Assembly (NCBI GenBank): GCA_945868305.1
Contig: CAMBKU010000020.1
Coordinates: forward strand, 1 to 40,230
Direction of reading: 5' to 3'
Length of the DNA: 40,230 nt
Origin: an uncultured Lachnospiraceae bacterium
GTDB taxonomy: Bacteria; Bacillota; Clostridia; Lachnospirales; Lachnospiraceae
Below, piece by piece: positions 14,235-25,593 of the stretch. The notes beneath the pieces were generated by a model. The model saw only the letters and a list, made by a program, of their open reading frames with translations, did no database searches and had not been told where the DNA came from. Each line of letters opens with the position of its first letter. Positions within the stretch are counted from its first letter, which is position 1. Position numbers and translations under genes: made by a program.

Positions 14235-15691
14235 TACTGAAACGTCTCCTCCTTATCACCTTTTATGAGGAAATTAAATGCTATCAGTGTAAATACTGCG
14301 CAAATGATAAACACAAAGATCGCAATAACCGCCGCCATCTTATAATTGTAAAATTCATTCGTCAGACGGAACAGCCAGGTAACAAGAAGGTCAATTTCCT
14401 TACCGTTTGAGGCTGCAAGCTTTTGGTCTGTCGTGGTATAAATATCCTGTGTCAACAAATAAATAACATTAAAATTATTGATATTTGCTGTAAACTGCGT
14501 TACCAGATATGGTCCTGTGATAAAGAGCATATATGGCATTGTAATCTTCCTGAAAATCTGAAACGGATTCGCACCGTCAATCCTCGCGCTCTCTTTTAAT
14601 TCCTCCGGTATATTCATAAGTACACCGGTTGCAATCAACATCAAATACGGAACACCGACCCAGATATTGATTACAACAATCGTTATCTTTGCCCAAACCG
14701 GATCTGTCAAAAACGGGATATAGTTCGTTGTAATAAGCCCCAACTTTTTTAGCAAATCTGTCAGTCCTATGTTAGCGCAAAAGGTATTTGCGATACCGGT
14801 ATTTGCAAAGAAATTGCGTAAAAGCAGCAAGGTTACAAACTGTGGAACAGAAATTGCCGCCACAAAAACCGTTCTCCAGAATTTCTTAACCTTTGCAAAT
14901 TTGCTGTTAATCAAAAGCGCCAGCAAAATACCGCCAATATAAGTCGTAAAAGTAGCAAGCACTGCCCACAACAAAGTCCAGCACAACACCTTACGGAATG
15001 TATAACCAAAGGTCATCGTAAGATTTGTTGTAAACAGACTTTTGAAGTTTGTCATACCCACCCAGGTAAACAATGCCGTTGGCGGCATATGATTCTGATC
15101 ATAATTGGTAAACGCAATCGCAATCATAACGATAAGCGGAAATACCGTAAATATCGTAATTCCTGCAACAGGCAGTGCCAACAGTGTTACGTGAAATTTT
15201 TCATTCAGCATCCGGTTTATATCTTCTTTGAAACTGTTAATATGCTTTCCTGCTTCCGCCCGCTTCTGTAATTTGTAATTATTTACAACATTCACCATCC
15301 AGAGAATTACCGCAAGAATCAGAACCACCAGGCTGATTACACCAAACATCAATATCATCAGGGAATTGTCATAATCATTGACTTCGTTTTTCATGGTCGT
15401 CGGATTATATACCATCGCCTGCTGCACTGTACCAAGTGTTCCGAATTTTTCAAGAAATGGTGCACCGATGAATGCCATATATAAAATCACCGCGAGTTCC
15501 AGTAAAGTGACTAAAATTCCCTTAATAATCTGTTTTCTTTTCAGATACCCCGCACCACAGATGACCAGAGAAGCTTTTACCCCCGCGTCACCGTCTGCCA
15601 CCGCTGTAACAAATTCTTTTAAAAATGCACCGATTGAGAAGAAAAAAGCCCCTACCGGATTTGTTCTGTTTTTTTCATTTTTTTCTTTCAT
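14234..15691 (-). CDS. Sugar ABC transporter permease, MalF/GanP-like
   Basis: A 485-residue permease. The N-terminal ~160 residues hold extra membrane segments and a soluble stretch, as in long MalF proteins. The transport core follows, with the EAA loop PEELKESARIDGANPFQIFR and then KITMPYMLFITGPYLVTQF. Members of the maltose and galacto-oligosaccharide (GanP) groups have this layout. The start ATG at 15691 follows GAGGGA. It is 43 bases after the lipoprotein gene and overlaps the next permease gene by one base, so the three are cotranscribed. The substrate inference rests on the LacI/GH42/GH53 neighbours. Confidence 0.92.
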   Translation of the reverse strand: MKEKNEKNRTNPVGAFFFSIGAFLKEFVTAVADGDAGVKASLVICGAGYLKRKQIIKGILVTLLELAVILYMAFIGAPFLEKFGTLGTVQQAMVYNPTTMKNEVNDYDNSLMILMFGVISLVVLILAVILWMVNVVNNYKLQKRAEAGKHINSFKEDINRMLNEKFHVTLLALPVAGITIFTVFPLIVMIAIAFTNYDQNHMPPTALFTWVGMTNFKSLFTTNLTMTFGYTFRKVLCWTLLWAVLATFTTYIGGILLALLINSKFAKVKKFWRTVFVAAISVPQFVTLLLLRNFFANTGIANTFCANIGLTDLLKKLGLITTNYIPFLTDPVWAKITIVVINIWVGVPYLMLIATGVLMNIPEELKESARIDGANPFQIFRKITMPYMLFITGPYLVTQFTANINNFNVIYLLTQDIYTTTDQKLAASNGKEIDLLVTWLFRLTNEFYNYKMAAVIAIFVFIICAVFTLIAFNFLIKGDKEETFQ

Positions 15692-15734
15692 TTATCGTCC
15701 CTCTTGCAGAACATATCTCTTTTTATCTTTCTGT

Positions 15735-17015
15735 TTACTGTGCAGGCTGGACTGCTGCTTCTACAAGGTTATCAAGCAACGTCTGTAAATCCGTTCCATC
15801 CGGATTGCCCTGTGCAAGAATCTCACCAAAGGATTTTGCGGATTCCCAATAATTATCGCCAACTTCCTGGATCACTCCGCCAACCTCATTCTGTGCAGTC
15901 ACTGCTGCAATAGCTTCGTTCGCAAGCACCTCATCCGATTTTGCGACAACGCTATTGGAAGGTCCTACTTCTCTTTCTGTAAATCGTGCCGCCTGGCTCT
16001 CCTCGTTGGTTAAAAACAATGCCAGTTCCATTGCCCAGCCCACATATTCGGAATGCGGATTTACACCAATCATCTTAAAGCCTGCTGCAGAACCCATCTG
16101 AACCTGTTCACCCTTGCAGGTATAAGTCGGAAGCTTGGTTGCCACATAGTTATCACCGAAAGCTTCCTTCGCAGAAACTGCATCCCAGGTTCCGGAAACA
16201 ATAGCAGCAATCTCTCCGGAATTAATCTGATTTGAGGTATCTCCATCCGTAACTGCTACAAATGCAGGATTGGTTGCGATATCAAGCATTGCCTGTGCCA
16301 CATCCGTACCAGCGTAATTTCCTGCGCTCTTATTCCAATCCATTACGGTAGAACCATCGTCTGCTTTAGAAGTAGTAAATCCAGCCCCATAAAAGAAGGA
16401 TGCATTATACCATCCGGATGCATACACCATGCCAAACTTCTTTCCCGCTGTGCCACATGCTTCCAAAATGCCATCTACGGTCTGTGCTGCTTCCTCTGAA
16501 ACAACAGATTTATCATAGAATAAGAAGTATCCATTATCTGCAGATTCCGGATAAGCATACAGTGTACCATCTACGGTAGCCGCCTCCACAGAAGTTGCAA
16601 TGTTTTCATTTGTTACGGTATCTACATCATTGACTGCCTGAAGTGCTCCTGCATCTACCAGTGCTTCAATCTGATCACTTGCAAAAGAGTAAACATCCGC
16701 TGCTGCTTCCACGTCTACCAGAATATCGTCCTTTGCTTTTGATTCTGACTCAACTCCGACTGAAATATCAAACTTCTGATCCGGATGTGCATCTTCAAAT
16801 TTCTGAATCAGGCCTTTTGTGAAATCCTGATCCTCCTCTGCAGCCCATACCGTCAATGTAATCGTCTCATCACTGGATGCCGGAGCTCCTGCCTCTGTTC
16901 CTGTTGCACTTGAACCTGACGCAGCGTCATTGTTTGAACTGGTGCTTCCACATCCTGCCAGCATAGAAGCCGTCATTGCAGCACATAAAACAGTAACTAA
17001 CATTTTTCTTTTCAT
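15735..17015 (-). CDS. Sugar-binding lipoprotein of an ABC importer (GanS/MalE-like)
   Basis: A 426-residue extracellular solute-binding protein. The lipoprotein signal ends in a lipobox MLAGC with the modified cysteine at residue 22, followed by a serine-rich linker. The mature part begins ITLTVWAAEEDQDF, typical of maltose-type binding proteins (PF13416/PF01547 group), and includes a GTWDA motif near the hinge. I chose the ATG at 17015 because GGAGG lies 9 bases upstream and it places the signal peptide correctly; longer frames add a non-signal basic stretch. A near-consensus promoter with a LacI-type operator directly downstream controls it. Galacto-oligosaccharide binding is inferred. Confidence 0.93.
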   Translation of the reverse strand: MKRKMLVTVLCAAMTASMLAGCGSTSSNNDAASGSSATGTEAGAPASSDETITLTVWAAEEDQDFTKGLIQKFEDAHPDQKFDISVGVESESKAKDDILVDVEAAADVYSFASDQIEALVDAGALQAVNDVDTVTNENIATSVEAATVDGTLYAYPESADNGYFLFYDKSVVSEEAAQTVDGILEACGTAGKKFGMVYASGWYNASFFYGAGFTTSKADDGSTVMDWNKSAGNYAGTDVAQAMLDIATNPAFVAVTDGDTSNQINSGEIAAIVSGTWDAVSAKEAFGDNYVATKLPTYTCKGEQVQMGSAAGFKMIGVNPHSEYVGWAMELALFLTNEESQAARFTEREVGPSNSVVAKSDEVLANEAIAAVTAQNEVGGVIQEVGDNYWESAKSFGEILAQGNPDGTDLQTLLDNLVEAAVQPAQ

Positions 17016-17087
17016 AATTGATATCCTCCATACATGATTTTCTCTATAGAATCTTTTTTCTTTCTGCAAACCTCTTTTTGATTTGCG

Positions 17088-17097
17088 CAATCGGTTG
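17088..17097. promoter_or_regulatory. LacI-type operator A (CAATCGGTTG) in the importer leader
   Basis: CAATCGGTTG matches the palindromic pattern CAANCGNTTG around a central CG. It lies just downstream of the predicted transcription start of the binding-protein gene, where a bound repressor would block transcription. The flank TTTGCG is shared with operator B. Confidence 0.75.
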
Positions 17098-17110
17098 TTC
17101 TATGTCTTAG

Positions 17111-17139
17111 AGTATATCCCCTGGTTTTCTTGTTGTCAA
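17111..17139 (-). promoter_or_regulatory. Strong promoter for the GanSPQ-like importer operon
   Basis: Minus-strand TTGACA (17139-17134), a 17-base spacer and TATACT (17116-17111). The predicted start is near 17104, with operator A immediately after it. Confidence 0.88.
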
Positions 17140-17237
17140 TGAGCACTTTTTCCATTTTTTCGTTTTTCATTTTGTGTATTTTGCACTATTTTCATCTTGT
17201 TTTTAGTCTTTAATTTTTATCTTGTTCTTTGTTTGCG

Positions 17238-17247
17238 CAATCGGTAA
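17238..17247. promoter_or_regulatory. LacI-type operator B, upstream of the importer promoter
   Basis: CAATCGGTAA shares 14 consecutive bases (TTTGCGCAATCGGT) with operator A. Its centre lies 150 bases from that of operator A, on the far side of the promoter. This layout would suit DNA looping by a tetrameric repressor or an auxiliary site. Confidence 0.6.
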
Positions 17248-17283
17248 TCCATTGATTATTCAAGCTTTCCTTCATATTTTGCA

Positions 17284-17319
17284 AAAAAATACCGGAAACA
17301 TTTCCCTGTTTCCGGTATC
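17284..17319 (-). terminator. Intrinsic terminator of the LacI-family regulator gene
   Basis: TACCGGAAACA (17290-17300) pairs perfectly with TGTTTCCGGTA (17307-17317). On the minus strand the stem is followed by TTTTTTT. Confidence 0.93.
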
Positions 17320-17367
17320 CTGTTCTTTCTCTATTTTTGTCTTTTTATTTTATTTTTCATTTTTCTG

Positions 17368-18381
17368 TCACTTTGTAGATTCACGCAGGCGCACTTCGTA
17401 ACCCAACAGTGTCTTTTCCTCGACCTTCTCTCCCTCAATCATATCAAGCAATGTCCGGCACACCAGCATACCAAGCTCCTTTGCATCAAAATCCAGTGAT
17501 GTGATGGAAGGATCGTGTGTCTCCAACACTGTACTGTTATAAAATGATGCCACACGAATCTGATCCGGAACCGCAATTTCCTCCCTGCGCAGCTTATAGA
17601 GCACCTCCATACAGATTGCATCATCCATGCAGATAATACAATCCACTTCCTGTCTGATGATTTCATCCATTTTGTCTTCCAGTAAAACAGCATTATCCAG
17701 ATTCATATAAATCAGGCTTTCATCAATGGGACGTTCCAGTTCTGCAAATGCATCCTGAAATCCTTTCAGACGACTCTGCGTTACGACATGTTCTTCATTT
17801 CCGCCAATTAACGCAATCTTTTTCATCCGCTTCATTAAAAGAATCGACGTAAGCTCCTTACACGCCGCGCGATGGTCATTATCCACCTGCACCGCGCCTT
17901 TATACCCCGATGTTCCGACCACAATAAAGGGAATTTTTTTCTCCTGCAGATATTCAACCTGCACATCTTTTACAAAGCTGCGCAAAAGAATTACTCCATC
18001 CACTTTCCGATTACGCACGATTCGCTCCAGCTTTGTAACATCTGCATTATTGCATACGGTAAGCAGCATATCATAATCAAATGAGGACGCGATTTCCTGA
18101 ATTCCCATTATGCAATTCTGGAAAAAAGGCAAATCTATTAACTCATAATCTCCCGGCATCACAACCGCCAAATTGTAGGTCTTGCTCTGAGCCAGGCCCT
18201 TTGCAATTACGTTCGGCGTATAATTATGTTCCTCGATATACTTAAGTACCCTCTCTCTGGTTCCACTTCCGATTCTGCCCTTTCCTGATATTGCCCGGGA
18301 AACCGTCGTTTTGGAAACTCCAAGGTCCTCTGCAATATCCGCAATCGTAAGCACTTTGTTTTCCTGTGAATTTTCTCCCAA
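17368..18381 (-). CDS. LacI-family transcriptional regulator (GanR-like)
   Basis: A 337-residue repressor-type protein. The N-terminal helix-turn-helix and hinge are clear: LTIADIAEDLGVSKTTVSRA (about residues 11-30), then NVIAKGLAQSKTYNLAVV. The periplasmic-binding-like effector domain follows. There is no ATG before the helix-turn-helix. The TTG at 18381 is preceded by AGGGGG, so I accept it as the start. It is transcribed divergently from the GH42 gene and lies directly upstream of the importer genes, with its own terminator between. Four CAANCGNTTG-like sites flank it and are its probable targets. Its inducer is probably galactobiose or a related galactoside, by analogy with GanR of Bacillus subtilis. 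Confidence 0.9.
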   Translation of the reverse strand: MGENSQENKVLTIADIAEDLGVSKTTVSRAISGKGRIGSGTRERVLKYIEEHNYTPNVIAKGLAQSKTYNLAVVMPGDYELIDLPFFQNCIMGIQEIASSFDYDMLLTVCNNADVTKLERIVRNRKVDGVILLRSFVKDVQVEYLQEKKIPFIVVGTSGYKGAVQVDNDHRAACKELTSILLMKRMKKIALIGGNEEHVVTQSRLKGFQDAFAELERPIDESLIYMNLDNAVLLEDKMDEIIRQEVDCIICMDDAICMEVLYKLRREEIAVPDQIRVASFYNSTVLETHDPSITSLDFDAKELGMLVCRTLLDMIEGEKVEEKTLLGYEVRLRESTK

Positions 18382-18420
18382 TTTTTTGCCCCCTGCATCT
18401 GTTGTATTCTTAATATCTAT

Positions 18421-18449
18421 ATTATAACAAATTTATTGCATTTTTTCAC
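18421..18449 (-). promoter_or_regulatory. Probable promoter of the LacI-family gene
   Basis: Minus-strand GTGAAA (18449-18444), a 17-base spacer and TATAAT (18426-18421). It is back to back with the GH42 promoter. Neither operator C nor D overlaps it. Confidence 0.6.
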
Positions 18450-18456
18450 CTTATTC

Positions 18457-18485
18457 TTTACACTTTAAGTAGGACATGATATACT
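18457..18485 (+). promoter_or_regulatory. Promoter of the GH42 beta-galactosidase gene
   Basis: TTTACA (18457-18462), a 17-base spacer and TATACT (18480-18485). The predicted start is near 18492, at the edge of operator C. Confidence 0.85.
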
Positions 18486-18492
18486 TTTAGCG

Positions 18493-18502
18493 CAATCGGT
18501 TG
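18493..18502. promoter_or_regulatory. LacI-type operator C at the GH42 transcription start
   Basis: CAATCGGTTG is identical to operator A over all ten bases and also shares the GCG flank. It covers about +2 to +11 of the GH42 transcript. Confidence 0.75.
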
Positions 18503-18537
18503 TCTATTAGTAATTTAGCAGTTTAAAATAGAATCGT

Positions 18538-18547
18538 CAACCGATTC
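18538..18547. promoter_or_regulatory. LacI-type operator D in the GH42 leader
   Basis: CAACCGATTC is the reverse-orientation form of the same pattern with one end mismatch. It lies 45 bases after operator C and about 50 bases before the GH42 start codon. Confidence 0.55.
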
Positions 18548-18596
18548 TTCTACATTTTTCCTTTTCTTTTTAAAAATATTTAAGGGGGAACCTATT

Positions 18597-20597
18597 ATGG
18601 AACACATTTTATTCGGGGCTGCATACTATGATGAATATATGCCCTATGACCGCATCGAAACCGATATGCAGATGATGAAAAAAGCCGGCATGAATGTCAT
18701 ACGAATTGCAGAATCCACCTGGAGCACTTTAGAACCACAGGATGGTATCTTTGACTTCGCACATTTAGATCGCATGCTGGATGCAGCAGAAAAATATGAC
18801 ATACATGTTATTGTCGGAACACCTTCTTACGCCATTCCGACGTGGCTGGCGAAAAAATCTGACACTATCCTCGCCATCACAAATAGCGGAAAAGAGATTT
18901 ACGGTCACAGACAAAACATGGACATCACCGATCCGACATACTTAAAATATACCGAGCGCGTCATCCGTGCTCTGATGGAGCATATAAAAGGCCGCGACTG
19001 CATCATCGGCTATCAGCTCGACAACGAAACCAAACATTATAATACCGCAGGTGCGCATGCCCAGGAACTGTTTGTCTCTTATCTGAAAGAGCAGTTTCCT
19101 TCTCTTGACAAATTTAATCTGGAATTCGGACTGGATTACTGGAGCAACCGGGTGAACAACTGGGCAGATTTTCCGGATATCCGAGGAACAATCAACGGTT
19201 CTCTTGCTGCAGAATATGAGAAATTCAAGCGTCTTCTGGTCACAAATTTTCTGCACTGGCAATCCGACATTGTAAGGGAATACAAAAAACCGAAGCAGTT
19301 TATCACCCAGAATTTTGACTTTGAATGGCACGATTATTCTTATGGTCTGCAGCCGGACGTCAATCAGTTCGCTGCTGTGCAATGCATGGATATTGCAGGC
19401 TGTGATATTTATCATCCGTCTCAGGATGACTTAACCGGCGCCGAGATTTCCTTTTGCGGCAGCATCGCCAGAGGCTTACGAAAAGACAATTACCTGATTT
19501 TAGAGACTGAAGCACAGGGAAATTTGGAATGGCTTCCCTACCCGGGACAGCTTTGCATGCAGGCATACAGCCACCTTGCCTGTGGCGCAGACAGCGTCAT
19601 GTACTGGCACTGGCATTCCATCCACAATTCCCTGGAAAGCTACTGGAAGGGCGTACTCTCACATGATTTTTCCGAGAACCCCACCTATCTGGAGGCTTGT
19701 AAACTGGGACATGAATTACAGGAATACGGTTCCCATCTGCTCCACTTAAAAAAGAAAAACCAGGCCGCCATTATGGTAAGCAACGATTCTCTGACCGGTA
19801 TGCGTATGTTTCCTTTAAAAAGTCATGGCGACAGTTCCTACAATGATGTGGTCCGCTGGCTCTCCGATTCCCTGTACCGGTTAAATATTGAATTCGATGT
19901 AATAGATTCTACAGAAACCGACCTGGCACAATACAGACTTATCGCAGTCCCGGCACTTTATTCTGCAAGCGAAGACGTTTTAATACGGTTAAACGACTAT
20001 GTCGCAGCAGGCGGGCATCTGATTGCTACTTTTAAAAGCGGTTTTTCCAATGAACATTTAAAAATATATTCCGATATGCAGCCCCATATATTAAAAGACT
20101 GCTGCGGCATCCATTACAGCCAGTTCACTGCTCCAAAAAACGTCCGTCTAGAAGGAAAAGGCATTCTTTCTGCCTGCACCGGAACTGCAACAGACTGGAT
20201 GGAACTCGTGATACCAGATACAGCCACAACACTTTTTTCCTATGTACACCCTTACTGGGGAAAATATTCTGCTGTCACATATAATCACTACGGCAAAGGC
20301 TCTGCCTGCTACATTGGATGTCTTTTTGAAAACGCCACCTTAGATTCCTTAATTGCCCATCTCGCCAAAGATATGGAACTTATGCGTCCGGATTTCCAGT
20401 TCCCGCTGATTCTCCACAAAGGTATAAACCAGTTCGGGAAACAGATACGCTATTACTTTAATTATTCCGGCGAATCCCATTCATTTGTTTACGATGCAGC
20501 AGACGGAACATCACTGCTGGAACAGCAAGCCGTGGCACAGGATTCTGAGATTACCTTACAGGCATGGGATTATAAAATTATAGAAAGCGACTACTAA
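18597..20597 (+). CDS. Beta-galactosidase, GH42 (GanA-like)
   Basis: A 666-residue cytoplasmic enzyme with no signal peptide. It starts with the GH42 barrel (FGAAYYDEYMPYDRIETD). The acid/base glutamate lies in IIGYQLDNETKHY (E144). The probable nucleophile lies in LILETEAQGNLEW (E303; E305 is the alternative). A trimerisation domain with a Rossmann-like VAAGGHLIATFKSG and a short C-terminal beta domain follow. Members cleave beta-galactosides such as galactobiose, and GanA of B. subtilis is the functional parallel. ATG at 18597 follows AGGGGG. It is transcribed divergently from the LacI-family gene, has operators C and D in its leader, and ends at a hairpin shared with the convergent GH2 gene. 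Confidence 0.94.
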   Translation: MEHILFGAAYYDEYMPYDRIETDMQMMKKAGMNVIRIAESTWSTLEPQDGIFDFAHLDRMLDAAEKYDIHVIVGTPSYAIPTWLAKKSDTILAITNSGKEIYGHRQNMDITDPTYLKYTERVIRALMEHIKGRDCIIGYQLDNETKHYNTAGAHAQELFVSYLKEQFPSLDKFNLEFGLDYWSNRVNNWADFPDIRGTINGSLAAEYEKFKRLLVTNFLHWQSDIVREYKKPKQFITQNFDFEWHDYSYGLQPDVNQFAAVQCMDIAGCDIYHPSQDDLTGAEISFCGSIARGLRKDNYLILETEAQGNLEWLPYPGQLCMQAYSHLACGADSVMYWHWHSIHNSLESYWKGVLSHDFSENPTYLEACKLGHELQEYGSHLLHLKKKNQAAIMVSNDSLTGMRMFPLKSHGDSSYNDVVRWLSDSLYRLNIEFDVIDSTETDLAQYRLIAVPALYSASEDVLIRLNDYVAAGGHLIATFKSGFSNEHLKIYSDMQPHILKDCCGIHYSQFTAPKNVRLEGKGILSACTGTATDWMELVIPDTATTLFSYVHPYWGKYSAVTYNHYGKGSACYIGCLFENATLDSLIAHLAKDMELMRPDFQFPLILHKGINQFGKQIRYYFNYSGESHSFVYDAADGTSLLEQQAVAQDSEITLQAWDYKIIESDY

Positions 20598-20605
20598 ATA
20601 AAAAG

Positions 20606-20638
20606 ACAGCGACGGGTTTTTATTCCGCCGCTGTTTTC
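20606..20638 (+). terminator. Intrinsic terminator after GH42
   Basis: ACAGCG (20606-20611) pairs with CGCTGT (20629-20634), with an inner CGG/CCG and a T-run after it. An A-rich run precedes it, so it may also serve the convergent GH2 gene. Confidence 0.75.
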
Positions 20639-20651
20639 TCATGTCACTTTC

Positions 20652-23681
<3,030 letters not shown>

Positions 23682-23709
23682 CTAAGAACCTCCATTCCTT
23701 TTTTTCTTT

Positions 23710-23762
23710 AAAAAAGGCTGCCCCAATACACGAAAAATTTCTAACATGTTTGAGACAGCCCC
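23710..23762 (-). terminator. Hairpin/terminator between the second importer and GH2
   Basis: GGCTG (23716-23720) and CAGCC (23756-23760) close a long, imperfect hairpin. TTTTTT follows on the minus strand. The A-rich run on the other side would make it bidirectional. Confidence 0.7.
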
Positions 23763-23810
23763 TATTTTTTCAGCCTTTTCTATCGCATCATCAAGCGAAC
23801 AAAACTTTTT

Positions 23811-24626
23811 CTACTTCACTGCACCTGTAATACCTTCTGCAAAAGATTTCTGCAGGCAGAAGAATACAATAGCGGTCGGAAGTGTACAGATTAACACGGC
23901 TAACATCAGCATACCGTAATCTGTTACATAACCCTGTGTCAGGTTTGCTACAACCATCGGCATGGTCATACTCTTTTCATCCGTCATAATTACCTTTGGC
24001 CACAGATAATTGTTCCATGCGTTCATGAAAGTAATTGTCATAGCAGCCGCATAGGTGGATTTCATCGTCGGGATAAACATCTGGAAAAAGATGCGAATCT
24101 CAGAAAGTCCATCTATTCTCGCTGCTTCAATGATATCGTGTGGGAAAGAACGCGCACTCTGCCGAAACATCATGATAAGGAATGGCGTTGAAATCGTCGG
24201 AAGAATAAATCCGATGGTCGAGTTTAACCAGCCCACCTTGGAAAACATCTGGAACAACGGGATTAAGGTTGCCACAAACGGAACCATCATTGCAAGCAGG
24301 ATAACACTCATTACCGCATCCTTTGCCTTATCGTGAAAAATTTCAAATCCATAACCTGCCAAAGAACAGATAATAAGCGAAATTATTGTCAAGATAATAG
24401 CATATTTAAAAGAATTTCCAAGCGCCCTTCCAATATTCTGGGAAGCAATCAGATTCTTAAAATTTTCAATCAAATAGGTTCCCGGAATCAGACGACCACG
24501 GGTGACGTCCACGCTCTTATTCGTAGCCGCTGACACCATCCAGTACAGCGGAAAAACGGATATAAAGGACATAATACATAAGAATAAATACATTGCAAAT
24601 TTTCTACCTTTAGTCACGCTTGTCAC
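23811..24626 (-). CDS. Sugar ABC transporter permease, MalG-like (second system)
   Basis: A 271-residue permease with about six membrane segments. The EAA loop reads PHDIIEAARIDGLSEIRIF and precedes MFIPTMKSTYAAAMT. The C-terminus FAEGITGAVK is typical of carbohydrate permeases of the CUT1 group. The frame overlaps the upstream permease gene by 17 bases. The start is GTG: 24626 gives the full frame, and a second GTG at 24617 has an AGGTG-type site and is nearly as likely. No local ATPase is encoded. Confidence 0.9.
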   Translation of the reverse strand: MTSVTKGRKFAMYLFLCIMSFISVFPLYWMVSAATNKSVDVTRGRLIPGTYLIENFKNLIASQNIGRALGNSFKYAIILTIISLIICSLAGYGFEIFHDKAKDAVMSVILLAMMVPFVATLIPLFQMFSKVGWLNSTIGFILPTISTPFLIMMFRQSARSFPHDIIEAARIDGLSEIRIFFQMFIPTMKSTYAAAMTITFMNAWNNYLWPKVIMTDEKSMTMPMVVANLTQGYVTDYGMLMLAVLICTLPTAIVFFCLQKSFAEGITGAVK

Positions 24627-25503
24627 CTACTTTCATCTGAATAAATGCCAGAATAGCTACCAATATCAGGATAAAGAAGGACATTGCTGCTGCATATCCA
24701 AAATTCGGCACATATTTAAAGGACATATTGTAAATATAATGTGACATTGTGATGGATGCATTTGCAGGACCACCATCAGTCAGGTTGACAGATTCATCAA
24801 ACAGCTGCAGTGTACCGTTGGTAGACATGATAGCCGTCAAAAGAATTGTCGGTTTCAACAGTGGTACTGTAATCTTAAAGAATGTCTGAATCGGTGATGC
24901 TCCATCAATTTTTGCTGCCTCGTATACAGAATATTCAATATTCTGCAATCCAGACAGGTAAAATACCATGTTATACCCCGTCCATCTCCAGAGAAGACCG
25001 ATGATAATAACAATTTTTGCACTGGTCGGATGAGTCAGGAAAGAATACGGTGCATCCAAAATACCAAGTTTCGTCAATGCCAGATTGATAATACCGTTGT
25101 TTGCAAACAAGCTACGAAAGATTGTTGCATAGGCTACCAACGATGTCGCACATGGCAGGAAAATCATGGTACGGAACAGTCCTTTGAACCTCAGATTCCG
25201 GTTATTCAGGATGGATGCCAGAATCAGTGCTAAAACCAACATAATCGGCACCTGAATAATCAGATAGAAAAATGTATTTTTAACGGACTGCATAAACACA
25301 GTATCCTTGAACATTCGTGAGTAGTTTGCGATTCCGCATGGCTTCATCGCCGCTCCGACACCTGTCTGGAAAGACAAAATCAATGCCTTTACCATGGGCA
25401 CAAAGCTCATTACCAGAATCAGTAATGCCGCCGGTGTCAAAAATGCCCATCCGGTCAGATTATGTTTTTTGTCTAATGACATTTTTTTTGATGGCTTACT
25501 CAA
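24610..25503 (-). CDS. Sugar ABC transporter permease, MalF-like (second system)
   Basis: A 297-residue permease with an N-terminal membrane segment (WAFLTPAALLILVMSFVP) and an EAA loop YSVYEAAKIDGASPIQTFF followed by KITVPLLKPTILL. It is shorter than the GanP-like permease and has no N-terminal extension. The start is TTG at 25503: a strong GGAGGG site lies directly upstream, while the later in-frame ATG at 25482 has none. A terminator-like hairpin separates it from the binding-protein gene, which would lower permease expression relative to the lipoprotein. Confidence 0.92.
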   Translation of the reverse strand: MSKPSKKMSLDKKHNLTGWAFLTPAALLILVMSFVPMVKALILSFQTGVGAAMKPCGIANYSRMFKDTVFMQSVKNTFFYLIIQVPIMLVLALILASILNNRNLRFKGLFRTMIFLPCATSLVAYATIFRSLFANNGIINLALTKLGILDAPYSFLTHPTSAKIVIIIGLLWRWTGYNMVFYLSGLQNIEYSVYEAAKIDGASPIQTFFKITVPLLKPTILLTAIMSTNGTLQLFDESVNLTDGGPANASITMSHYIYNMSFKYVPNFGYAAAMSFFILILVAILAFIQMKVGDKRD

Positions 25504-25543
25504 GGAACTCCCTCCTTTTTACGTCTTGCATGTTGCTTGGAAG

Positions 25544-25579
25544 AAAAAGGGAGAACAGCCGGTTAAAACCGTTCTCCCC
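25544..25579 (-). terminator. Intercistronic attenuator/terminator hairpin
   Basis: GGGAGAAC (25549-25556) pairs with GTTCTCCC (25571-25578), with further GGTT/AACC pairing inside. On the minus strand TTTTT follows. It lies between the binding protein and its permeases, so partial termination is likely. Confidence 0.8.
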
Positions 25580-25593
25580 ATTTAATTATCAAA

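Noticed and set aside
18207-18398. Short minus-strand frame with a normal ATG overlapping the LacI-family start
   Set aside because: It is out of frame with the clear helix-turn-helix, so it is a shadow; the TTG at 18381 is the better start.
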